Assembly (NCBI RefSeq): GCF_027596085.1
Contig: NC_072458.1
Location: forward strand, 22,950,062 to 23,014,061
Reading direction: 5' to 3'
Length of the DNA: 64,000 nucleotides
Source: Anoplopoma fimbria
Taxonomy: Eukaryota > Chordata > Actinopteri > Perciformes > Anoplopomatidae
Shown: positions 56,206 through 64,000 of the stretch, piece after piece
Layout of the letters: every line of letters begins with the position of its first letter
Numbering within the stretch: the stretch's first letter is position 1
The notes under the pieces: model-generated
Databases searched by the model: none
What the model was told of the DNA's origin: nothing
The model's input: only the letters and a program-made list of their open reading frames with translations
Position numbers and translations under genes: made by a program

Positions 56206-57965
56206 TCCCTCCCTCCTTTCTCCCCCGTCTCCTTCCTTCCTTCCCTCTTCCTCTTTTACTCTTGTCTTGTGACAAACCTCATTTCACCCCTCCATCCATT
56301 CCTCTCCTCCTGCTCAAGTAATCTTCTCCCTCCTTCCTCCTCTTTTACTCTTATTTTCCTCCCTCCATACTTGGATGCTCCCTTAATCCCGACATAAATT
56401 CCTCTCCTTCTCCTTCTCTTCTCCCCAATGTTTCCATTTATTTTACTCCTCTTTAACTCTTACTCCTGATTCTCCCTTAAACCCTCCTTCCTTCCTCTCC
56501 TCCTGCTCAAGTAATCTTCTCCCTCCTTACTCCTCATCTTATTCCTTCCCTCCTTCTCTTTTACTCCTCTTTTACTCTTGTCTCGTGACAAACCTCCTTT
56601 CCTCCCTCTCTACTTGGATCCTCCCTTTAATTGATTCTTCTCCTTATCAAGTAATCTCTTTCTCTTTTCTCCCCCCTCTTCTTCCTCCTCTTTTACTCTT
56701 GTCTTATAACAGACCTCCTTTCCTCCTCCCTTCTTGGACCCTTTAATCCTCACTCCCTCCTTCTTTTCTCCTCCATGTTTCGTTTCTTTTACTCCTCCTT
56801 TGCTTCATCGCGTGAGTAAACTCCTTTTCCTTCAATCCCGTCTCCCTCCTCCTCCTCCTCCTCCTCCTCCTCCTCATCTCTCCCCCCTTCCTTCCTTCCT
56901 CCTCCTCCAGTCCTACCTGACAACCCCCCTCCTCCCATTGTTTCCTCTCCCCCTCTTTTGTCTCCTCCTTAATTACTCCCTTCAGTCCAGTTTGATCCAA
57001 TCATCTCCGTTCCCTCCTCTCCTCTCCTCTTCCACTACTCCCTCTCACCTCAATTCCTTCCTTCCCCCCTTCGACCAGCCTCCTTTCCTTCATACATTCC
57101 TCCCTCCCCCTTTTCACCCCTCCTTCCTCCTTTAAAATCTGATTCAGTTTTTTTTCTCTCCCAAACCTCACCCCCTTTTTGGTTCCCTTCAACCCATCCC
57201 TCTCCTTCCTCATCTCCTCCTCTCTTCCTCACATCCCTCCTATAATTTATCTTCCACCCTTTCCATTTCCTTTTTTTTTTATCTGAATCGTCTCCTCTTT
57301 CCTTCATTCATCCTTTTAGTCCTTCCTCTTCTTCCTTTCTTTTCTCTCATCCTGTCTCCATCTTTATTTCTTCCCATCCCTCCTTACTTCCTTTTTCTTA
57401 CCTCCTTCTTTTCTCTTTTTATTCCTTTTATGCATCTGAAAATCATCTTTTCCTTCCCTTTCTCTTGCTTCATTCCTCTTGCTTACTGTCCTTTCTCTCA
57501 TCTTAATCCTCCTTCCTTCAACTCCTCTTCTCCTACCTAAACCATCCTTTCCTTTCATCTGCTCTCTACTTACTTTCTCCCTTAAAGTCTGATCCAGTCA
57601 ACTCCTCGTCTTTACCTCCTCTCCTCCTGTATATATCTTTCTGTCCATCCTTCCTTCTCTCCTTTCCTCCAATCATCTCCTCTTTACCTATCATCCTCCT
57701 TTTGAATCATCTCCTTTCCTCCTTCCCTCTTTCTTCTCTCATTTCATCCTTATACCTCTCTTTCCTTCATTCTTCCTTTTAGTCCTACTCCCTTCTTACC
57801 TTAAATCCTCTCTTTTATCTAAATTGCCTCCTTACTTCCTTCCTCATTCCTTCATCACCTCCTTCTTTTTCTCTCCTTTTAATCTTTCATCCTTCGTTCC
57901 GGTCTCCTTCCTTCCTAGATTTCCTCCTTTTCTTCTACTCCCATCCCTCCCTCCCTCCCCTCATT
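56206..57965. repeat. Long polypyrimidine tract with higher-order repeats
   Basis: About 1.76 kb overwhelmingly C/T on plus. Inside it, TGCTCAAGTAATCTTCTCCC recurs at about 56,312 and 56,502 (period 190; a weaker copy near 56,647). TTTTACTCTTGTCTTGTGAC-type words recur near 56,254, 56,569 and 56,692, and (CTC)n occurs at 56,847-56,875. Open frames on both strands are low-complexity artefacts. Confidence 0.9.
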
Positions 57966-58037
57966 CCACTTGTGTAGCTCTCTTTAACAAAACATTTAAC
58001 CAAAATGGAGTAAAGCTTAACCTATTAGAATGGCAGC

Positions 58038-58040
<3 letters not shown>

Positions 58041-58124
<84 letters not shown>
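58041..58124. repeat. (GT)n microsatellite
   Basis: 42 uninterrupted repeats. Confidence 0.99.
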
Positions 58125-58125
<1 letters not shown>

Positions 58126-58237
58126 GTTTTTTTTGGTCTAAAATGCATAAACCACTCAGTAAATAAAGTCGGTCAGTGAGTCTCAGTAACGGTAGAATAG
58201 ATTTGTTTATCCCAATCATTCCGTGGCTCATAGCGAG

Positions 58238-58250
58238 AGGTCAGAGGTCA
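58238..58250. promoter_or_regulatory. Perfect DR1 nuclear-receptor site (2 of 3)
   Basis: AGGTCAGAGGTCA on plus. Perfect half-sites, spacing one. Confidence 0.45.
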
Positions 58251-58309
58251 CAGGAGGGTTCAGTTTCCAGCTCAAAGACACAACAACTGGACCTTTGACC
58301 CTCAAACCG

Positions 58310-58520
58310 CCGTTCATTCTTGGCACAAAACGAGTTTCTCCCCTTCCACAAACCTAAATTCCCCGGCTTCATTTAGGAGGGATTGGCTGCAACAATTAGT
58401 AAATGACTCGATTTGCATATTCATAATCACTTTATTTCTGATTAAAATAGCTGCAGAGAGCCCAAACCGCCGAGAGGAACCTCCTCAAACCGCCGAGCAG
58501 CAGCTGGAGCACCAGAATCA
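58310..58520. other. Candidate conserved enhancer-like element
   Basis: Contains ACAATTAGTAAATGACTCG, GATTTGCATATTCATAATC (a perfect octamer ATTTGCAT) and CTGATTAAAATAGCTGC, followed by CAAACCGCCGAG repeated twice. Dense POU/homeodomain sites in unique DNA. No frame with a true start crosses it. Conservation is not shown. Confidence 0.35.
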
Positions 58521-58890
58521 GATCGAACACCTGGAAAATCAAACATTTCCAGAGCAGGTTAACTGGTCTGGTAACAGAGAACACCGGGAACCTCTGCTCT
58601 CCGGAGGCGAGGAGACAAACTGTACTTTCAGAGGACAATGACCTCATTAACCGGAACCCATGAAGAACACACCTACACTTTATTGTTTGGTTGAGATACC
58701 AAAGCAATGTGTATAAATGATACACAGGTTTTTCAAAGAAAAAAAAACCACGGTGTTCTGAGTTTGAATATTTTACTTCATGTGGAGCTCCATGAGGGGA
58801 ATTTATGGGGACATGATACTTGTGATGCTTCTAGATGGAACTTTTGATTTTACCAGCAGAATGAACTGGTGGCAACCGCCAGTTCTGAAA
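58521..58890. other. Non-coding spacer
   Basis: No feature supported. A 97-codon minus frame (58,432-58,725) starts at a non-ATG codon. Confidence 0.3.
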
Positions 58891-59350
58891 AGTGAAGTCA
58901 CTGCTTCATGTGTTAAAGCTGCATTCTCTCTCCTGTCCACCAGGGGGCGACTCCTCTGGTTGTATAGAAGTCTATGAGAAAATGACTCTACTTCTCTCTT
59001 GATTTATTCCCTCAGTAAACATTGTAAACATGAGTTTATGGTCTCAATCTCTAGTTTCAAGTCTTCTTCAATACAGCATGATGTTCATTTAGTAAATGAT
59101 GCTCCATTTACAGTCAAACAGACCATAAAGCAGGGGCTGCTTTAGGGCGGGGCTACACACTGATTGACAGGTCGCTACCAAGGCGTTGTACGCGTTACAA
59201 CTTTGACCCTTTCAAAGTGTTTTTTCACCTCATAAAAGTAAATTGTACCATTTTGCTCACCTAAAAGTGTTTTTTCAGCGTTCGGTTGTACTAAGATTTT
59301 GTCACTTCTGGTTGCAAAAAAACAAGATGGTGTGGTGCCAAAATAAAAGC
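58891..59350 (+). mobile_element. Repeat A copy 6, variant 3' half
   Basis: Begins AGTGAAGTCACTGCTTCATG as in copy 4. Has the CTCF core at 58,937-58,951 and the conserved 230 bp, with small changes (CATTTACAGTC, GGGGCTGCTTTAGG). The 3' half is of the copy 2 type: CGTTACAACTTTGACCCTTT, TCGGTTGTACTAAGATTTTG, CACTTCTGGTTGC and CAAGATGGTG. Confidence 0.8.
58937..58951 (+). promoter_or_regulatory. CTCF-like core motif in repeat A copy 6
   Basis: CCACCAGGGGGCGAC on plus, identical to the other copies. It is divergent from the minus-strand site at 45,928. Confidence 0.55.
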
Positions 59351-59485
59351 CTGCTTTTCTCTGCTGTGTTTGAAGGTGTCCTAACATGTCGTTTATCACA
59401 TCAAACTATAGAAAAATGAAATAACAGGAGCTCTTTCATTCCTTCAAACACCTTCTCTAAAAGGTCGGCGTTGAAATATTTGTTC

Positions 59486-59800
59486 ATATCCTAAAAACCT
59501 GTTGATATCCAACTCTTTCATGATGTTTAAAAGTAGGAGTCTTTCTCCTTCTTTTTCTTTTTTGGACATGCATCTCTACTCCAGCTTTACAAAATGTTCG
59601 CTAGTTGGTTTTATGTTCAACACACAGAGCTGCCTCTATTGAGACTCATATTTTGAGGTCACTGTACACCTGTACAAGGAATGATCCTAAAACCAGAATT
59701 ATATCAACATATTCCACATAAAAATAAGACCTTTTTCAGAATATCTAAACCTAATATGATGTCTCCATGGATCATTAAATTCTGTAAATTGTCATATTCA
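59486..59800 (+). repeat. Repeat B copy 2
   Basis: Same order of words as 8,088-8,480, with deletions. It lies about 135 bp after repeat A copy 6. No coding. Confidence 0.7.
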
Positions 59801-60957
59801 GAATAACGTTAAAGTGTTTAGTACTGAGTGTCACCGTTCCTCTCGTCAGGTATTTGTACGAGCAGCCGGTTACATTAAAAACCTGATGGGGATAAAACTG
59901 AGTGGAAAAGAGCAAAACGTGTGTGTGTTTTGTCACCGACCTCGTGTTCCTCAATTTGTCCTCCCCGTCTCCCTCCCTCCCCCCTGATCTCCCCCAGCTC
60001 TCCCTACTCTGTTTCTCTAATTGCTCTCCTCTTTCTCTCTAAAGAAAAAAAAAAACCCACAGAAGATTCGTTGCGATGCAGCTCCATGCTCCGCACGCCG
60101 GTGATTATTTATTCTCCTTTTCATTTTCTTTATTTAACTTTGATTTCCCCTCGGTCGGTTCCTTGAGATTGAGTGGGGAGCGTGGAGAGGTTCAGGCCCC
60201 CTACACAGGCAAACCTTCTTTTGCTCAAGGGCCCTTCAAGCGAGGCAGTGAATGCCTACTTTGACCTCTGACCTCCTTGTGCAAGATTAGGCTCAGCAAC
60301 AGGAGAGTTTTCTCCTCGGTGTGTGTGTTGACGTGTTTTTGCAGAAAGAAAATATGAAAGAGACGAGAAAACAAGTCACAAATCAATGCAATCAGAGCAT
60401 CAGCAATTGATTCACACACGAATTAACAATATTCCGAGTCTGTCAGCATGCAGTAATCCTAATATTACCATGGAAACAGGGCTTTGGCAGACAGCAGACG
60501 CCATAACAGTAAACAAGATAAGGTGTGTGTGTGCGTGCATCGACATCGCCGGCTAATCTCGACCGCACATCTCTCTCAGGTTTCTCATAAGTGAGATAAG
60601 AGCTCGTCCGAGTTATTGCCGATGAGAAAAATATGTTCACACGCAACCAATCAAATATAAAAAAATAAATAAAAAAACACCGGAACGTCTGAGGTAATAA
60701 TTGGATATTGATGCAAGTTAATACAGACGGGTTTTTTTTTTTATCTGAAAATGTCTGTAAAGAAAACTTAAGATATTAAGAATTACAATCAATGTGTTTT
60801 TTCAATATAAAGCTGCTGAAAAACAAAAACACACACAGATTTGTATCATAAAGCTGCAGGATCATATTTAAATGTATTTTCAAGGCCTTGAAAACTGAAG
60901 AGGTGAACGGCTCTGACGAAGCAACATTTTATTCAAATCTTTGCTCCCCACAAACTA
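59801..60957. other. Non-coding stretch
   Basis: Balanced and AT-rich patches, no gene supported. Near 60,464 the word ATTACCATGGAAAC is a weaker RFX-like half palindrome. A DR1 site is listed separately. Confidence 0.35.
60262..60274. promoter_or_regulatory. Perfect DR1 nuclear-receptor site (3 of 3)
   Basis: TGACCTCTGACCT, the same 13-mer as at 1,118, within GC-moderate unique sequence. Confidence 0.45.
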
Positions 60958-61560
60958 CAAAATACCGTCCGCGAACCTGCACAGATTCTCACGGACGAAT
61001 ACATTTTAAATCAGAACCAAAAACATGAAAGAAAAATCTCCAATGGTGTTTTTGCTCACATTCGTCCAGACCCACAGCTTTGTAAAGAGGAAACAGAGTA
61101 ACGTGAGCGAATAAATCTGGTCCGGAGCAAAGCGCTGTGGCTGATAAAAGTTTATTAGAAGCCCTTTTTGTGGAGTATTTTTTATTTCCTCCCCCCTCAG
61201 CAGGACTCCCTCCACACCCGACTCCTGAAATGTTTCTTGGCAGCCCGTAAAGGCCCTCCGCGGCAGCATTACAGCCCCATGTGACAGTAAAACCCTCCAC
61301 AGAAACCAACACTAATGGAATTCTCCCCGGCGAGGTGGTCCATCCTGCCTATTCAGATGAGGAGCAGGAAGCTCTTTTTACTTTTCTCCCTCCCCAAACC
61401 TTCACCGTGAAGGAATGCGTTTCACCCCCAGCAGCGCTTTTATTCGCACAAGTGGCATCGCTGGACGGTTTATTTACATTTACATTTGCATTTTTGTCAG
61501 GCGGTCTTTTCCGGAGAGCCTCACAATGAGAGCGCAGCGGTAGATGAAGCTCCTCAAATC
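60958..61560. other. Candidate conserved block or exon-bearing region
   Basis: Balanced, CpG-containing unique DNA with unusually open frames on both strands. On plus, 61,281-61,529 reads TNGILPGEVVHPAYSDEEQE then ALFTFLPPQTFTVKEC. On minus, 60,989-61,312 reads LYGLPRNISGVGCGGSPAEG. Neither begins at an ATG, and I do not recognise either. Near the end are TTTACATTTGCATTTTTG and CAAATATGCAGCAGG. It is more likely a conserved non-coding element than an exon. Confidence 0.28.
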
Positions 61561-61739
61561 GTACAAATATGCAGCAGGAAGGAAGCAGTCGTGATATTTC
61601 TGTAGTATATGAGTGGAGGTTCTGAGTGAGACAGAAGCAACAAGAGGCTGATGGATCGGGTCAAAACAATATAAACTGCTTTAAAACCGTTTTAAAAGTT
61701 TTAAACATGTGGTAAAGTTGTAAATTGAAACAAAAATAT

Positions 61740-61895
61740 GCTATATAACTACTTCATTAGGTTTAGGCAACAAAACTACTGGGTCAAGTTTAGTAAAAAA
61801 ACATCATGGTTTCGCTTAAAATGACAACAAAATTTAAACAAAACAAAACAAAAACGCTGCAAAGCTGCTTTGTTAGGTTTAGGCAAAACAAAACC
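61740..61895 (+). repeat. TTAGGTTTAGGCAACAAAAC-type degenerate repeat
   Basis: TTAGGTTTAGGCAACAAAAC, ACTACTGGGTCAAGTTTAGT, AAACATCATGGTTTCGCTTA and AAATGACAACAAAATTTAAA, then TTAGGTTTAGGCAAAACAAA. This is a short, decayed example of a tandem repeat widespread in fish genomes. It is telomere-like only in the TTAGG word. Confidence 0.6.
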
Positions 61896-62540
61896 AAATA
61901 ATATTAATTAAAAAAAATATACAGCACTGTATAAATCGTTTGAAATCATACTGTAATAAAATAAGAAAAACAAGATAGGTATAAATACTCAAACAATAAC
62001 ATAAAAACGCAAACACATTGTATTAAATCTGACTTAATAATAATTAAAACTATAAAATTATAAAATATATGACATGATATAACAATAACATTGTTTTCTC
62101 CGATCGCAAGACATACAATTTATTATTATAATATATATTTTAGCCTTATTTTAGTTTTGTAGTCCTTTGATGGTTTTGTTTTATCTATTGCCTGATTTTG
62201 TTTTGTCTTTTCTGCAAATATTTAATGCTGGTCTCTCTTCAAAAATGATCTTAACAGGTAAATAAATGAAAATAACATTTGTGATGAGGTTATGAGGAAG
62301 GTCTTTTTGCGCAGAAAGACGTTCAGGTGACCTATAACAGTCATGAGTATTGGTTTCACACTAAAACACCATATCTTGGGTCAGTGTTTTATTTATATTG
62401 TGTAGAATACTCTCTGTTCAGCATGAACTGCAGGCTGCCTATGGCTGAGTTTGTCCTAGAAAAAGGCAGTCCAAAAATAACATTGTGTTTTTAGAAAGTT
62501 TTTAAGTCCTTTTCACTAAATCCCCATAAAGGATTTGTCA
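61896..62540. other. AT-rich non-coding stretch
   Basis: No feature supported. Confidence 0.4.
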
Positions 62541-62605
62541 TTAAAATGTGCCATTTGGTGGAACCTTTTTATCCAAAGCGCCTTACGGCTCGCTGAGTGC
62601 ATACG
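62541..62605 (-). mobile_element. Possible L2-type LINE/SINE tail fragment
   Basis: CCATTTGGTGGAACCTTTTT then ATCCAAAGCGCCTTACGG is, on minus, CGTAAGGCGCTTTGGATAAA, the same signature as the LINE 3' tail at 13,618. It is short and eroded. Confidence 0.45.
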
Positions 62606-62759
62606 TTGTGGGTAATGGTTACTGTAGAGACTTAGTGGCCTTATTCACTTGTTCTAACCCGAGGGGGGAATCCTGTTAATAACAAAACAATAACTGCGTA
62701 TACACTGGATTTTATACCTTCAGTTTTTGTCTCAACACCATCATCACTCTATATAACAA

Positions 62760-63640
62760 ATGCTTATTTGTTAGCGTGATTAATGCTAAGCTTAGCCTGT
62801 AATAAGCAGGGTTAGCTTTGAATCTGTCAAAATATCCTATGCTAAAGCGTTAGCATTGAGTCCACTGTCACTCTATTCTTAGCGTTGAGTCTTTGGCGTA
62901 ATTTGGAGTTTGCTAAAGTGTTGGCATGGAGCAAGTGAACGTATTAGCCTAGAGTTCACAGTATGTCAATGCTTAATTGTTAGCACATTCTGCTATCATT
63001 CCACATGCTAGTATACGATAAAGGATTTGTGTTTAGTCTGCTACCGCTAAAGTGTTATAATTAATAGCATCTACCGTCACTTATCAAAAGCAATGCCGAA
63101 GTAAATGCTAATATGTTAGCTTGGATTCTGCCATAAATCAATAAAGCTTATGCTAATGTGGTAGCATGAAGTTCTCTGTCACCCAACACAGCGTACAGGC
63201 TACAAGTGCTAGCCTATGTGAAAGCTGAAATAATAGCATACAGTCGGCTATCATGTAGCATGTTGCATGCTACAATATTAGCATAGAGGTTGTTTTCAGT
63301 CAACTTAGTGTATGATAAAGTGTTAGCATGTAGTCGACTGTTTAGGTGTTAGCATTTTGACACCCAACAAAGGGAATCCTTGATTGTTAGCATTTGGTCT
63401 GCTATCACATAGCATGTTGTATGCTACAATATTAGCATGCACGTAGCATGCACGTAGTTTCAGTCACCTTGGTGTATGATAACGTGTTAGCATGTAGTCC
63501 ACTGTTAGTGTTAGCTAAATTGAAGTGTTAGCATTGTGTCCATTGTAACCTAGCATAGCGCTCATGTAGCATGTGGTATGCTACAATATTAGCATGTTTT
63601 CAGTCGTCTTGATGTATGCTGCCTCATGCACTGCTGTCAG
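62760..63640. repeat. GTTAGCAT-word repeat block with 154/157-bp higher-order units
   Basis: About 880 bp crowded with TTAGCAT, GCTAA and TGCTA words in both orientations. GCTACAATATTAGCAT recurs at 63,269, 63,423 and 63,580 (spacings 154 and 157), each preceded by CATGTAGCATG-type and followed by TTTCAGTC words. GTGTTAGCATGTAGTC also occurs twice. It lies directly upstream of the CpG-rich candidate first exon. Confidence 0.8.
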
Positions 63641-63740
63641 GACACAGTGACCCTTTGAGGAGATTTGATGAAAACGTATCTTAGCTTAGCATAGCTTTAA
63701 CACGCGTTTGGCATCTTTCCGTCGTCCCGTCTGCAGTAAG

Positions 63741-63875
63741 ATGGCGGCGCGGCGGCTGCTGGCGTCCGTTGCTGCAGTGACCTATATACAGCGGCGTCTG
63801 CGTCTCACATCCTCTCTGAGCCTCACAGCAGCTCACGGCTGGACGGAGACGGCGGCGAGTTATCTGAGGACACGC
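63741..63875 (+). CDS. Candidate first coding exon, mitochondrial-type N-terminus (partial gene)
   Basis: The ATG at 63,741 sits in GTAAGATGGCGGCG (purine at -3, G at +4). The frame reads MAARRLLASVAAVTYIQRRL, then RLTSSLSLTA, AHGWTETAASYLRTR: no acidic residue in the first 35, many Arg, Ser and Ala, and an amphipathic start, which is the composition of a mitochondrial targeting peptide. A moderate donor CGC/GTGAAG at 63,876 would end a 45-codon, phase-0 exon; without splicing the frame continues to a stop at 63,933. An earlier donor at GCA/GTGACC (63,777) is also possible. The gene would continue to the right of the window. I do not recognise the protein. Confidence 0.4.
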
Positions 63876-63894
63876 GTGAAGACGCACATGGAGA

Positions 63895-63928
63895 CGTCAC
63901 GCACGTGCACACGTCACGCACGTGCACA
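63895..63928. repeat. 17-bp tandem duplication carrying E-boxes
   Basis: CGTCACGCACGTGCACA twice in tandem. Each copy holds a CACGTG E-box (the USF/MYC/HIF-type core), 20-55 bp after the possible donor. It may belong to intron 1 or to the exon. Confidence 0.9.
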
Positions 63929-64000
63929 CGCTTAGGAAATGTACACGTGATGTGAGGACACGCTGACACACATATACATACAACACACACACACGCAGAG

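Larger units (their letters stand above)
63690..63960 (+). promoter_or_regulatory. CpG-rich promoter-like segment
   Basis: Sharp rise in CpG after about 60 kb of CpG-poor DNA: CACGCGTTTGG, CCGTCGTCCCGTC, GATGGCGGCGCGGCGGC, CGGAGACGGCGGCG. There is no TATA box. A YY1-like AAGATGGCGGC spans the ATG at 63,741, as in many TATA-less nuclear genes for mitochondrial or ribosomal proteins. The segment runs off the right edge of the window. Confidence 0.5.

Noticed and set aside
61757..61880. Interstitial telomere repeat
   Set aside because: Contains TTAGG words but no TTAGGG array; fits a known type of fish repeat better.

Overview
This window is vertebrate, and most likely a percomorph teleost fish. 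The support is the very high density of long (CA)n/(TG)n microsatellites, relics of fish non-LTR retrotransposons (an L2-type 3' tail ending in TGTAATGTAA at 13,608-13,660 and an eroded reverse-transcriptase tail at 38,430-38,945), a Tc1-like transposase fragment, and several interspersed repeats familiar from fish genomes. There is no prokaryotic gene layout, and no complete protein-coding gene is visible. Almost every long open frame is low-complexity sequence (His-Thr or Cys-Val runs from CA/TG arrays, polypyrimidine tracts, or a 24-bp minisatellite). I read the window as intergenic and/or intronic DNA. A possible promoter and first coding exon lies at the extreme right end (63,741 onward), and a few weaker exon candidates lie at 11,114, 14,491/14,987, 26,886, 31,662 (minus), 34,417 and 36,670 (minus).

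Layout. 0.4-0.8 kb: first copy of a dispersed element called repeat A here. 3.5-4.0 kb: ATCGTGATAAT-type tandem repeat. 5.36-6.36 kb: a 511-bp tandem duplication. 8.1-8.5 kb: repeat B. 9.77-10.69 kb: a 38-unit, 24-bp minisatellite. 12.8-13.66 kb: truncated L2-type LINE. 14.4-15.2 kb: GC-richer block with CCAAT boxes, a TG array and a 72-codon open frame. 17.4-17.9 kb: repeat A. 18.5 kb: repeat C, inverted. 22-29 kb: several diverged tandem blocks with periods of about 140-210 bp, plus CA arrays. 30.0-31.2 kb: repeat A followed by repeat C, the latter with TTAACCCTCTGAA-type inverted ends. 36.7-39.2 kb: LINE and Tc1 debris. 40.7-43.9 kb: a cluster of TG/CA arrays that switch polarity. 44.9-47.7 kb: purine/pyrimidine blocks flanking an inverted repeat A copy. 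48.4-49.4 kb: further CA/TG arrays and an RFX-type X-box. 49.8-50.9 kb: repeat C, then the 3' half of repeat A. 52.3-53.0 kb: a GGTTCT/AGAACC dyad-rich repeat. 55.3-58.1 kb: TG arrays and a 1.8-kb pyrimidine tract. 58.9-59.8 kb: repeat A followed by repeat B. 61-63.6 kb: a conserved-looking block, then GTTAGCAT-type repeats. 63.7-63.94 kb: CpG-rich candidate first exon.

The most interesting thread is regulatory rather than enzymatic. Repeat A is present in six near-identical copies. Its 5' half carries a near-perfect CTCF core motif (CCACCAGGGGGCGAC; four copies keep it, three on plus and one on minus). Its 3' half carries a CRE palindrome (TGACGTCA) and a YY1-like CAAGATGGCGGC. The copies at 17.5 kb and 45.9 kb are convergent, the arrangement expected of loop anchors. 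Outside repeat A there are three exact 13-bp direct-repeat-1 nuclear-receptor sites and at least three RFX X-box palindromes. All function is inferred from motif match; no binding, transcription or conservation data were available.
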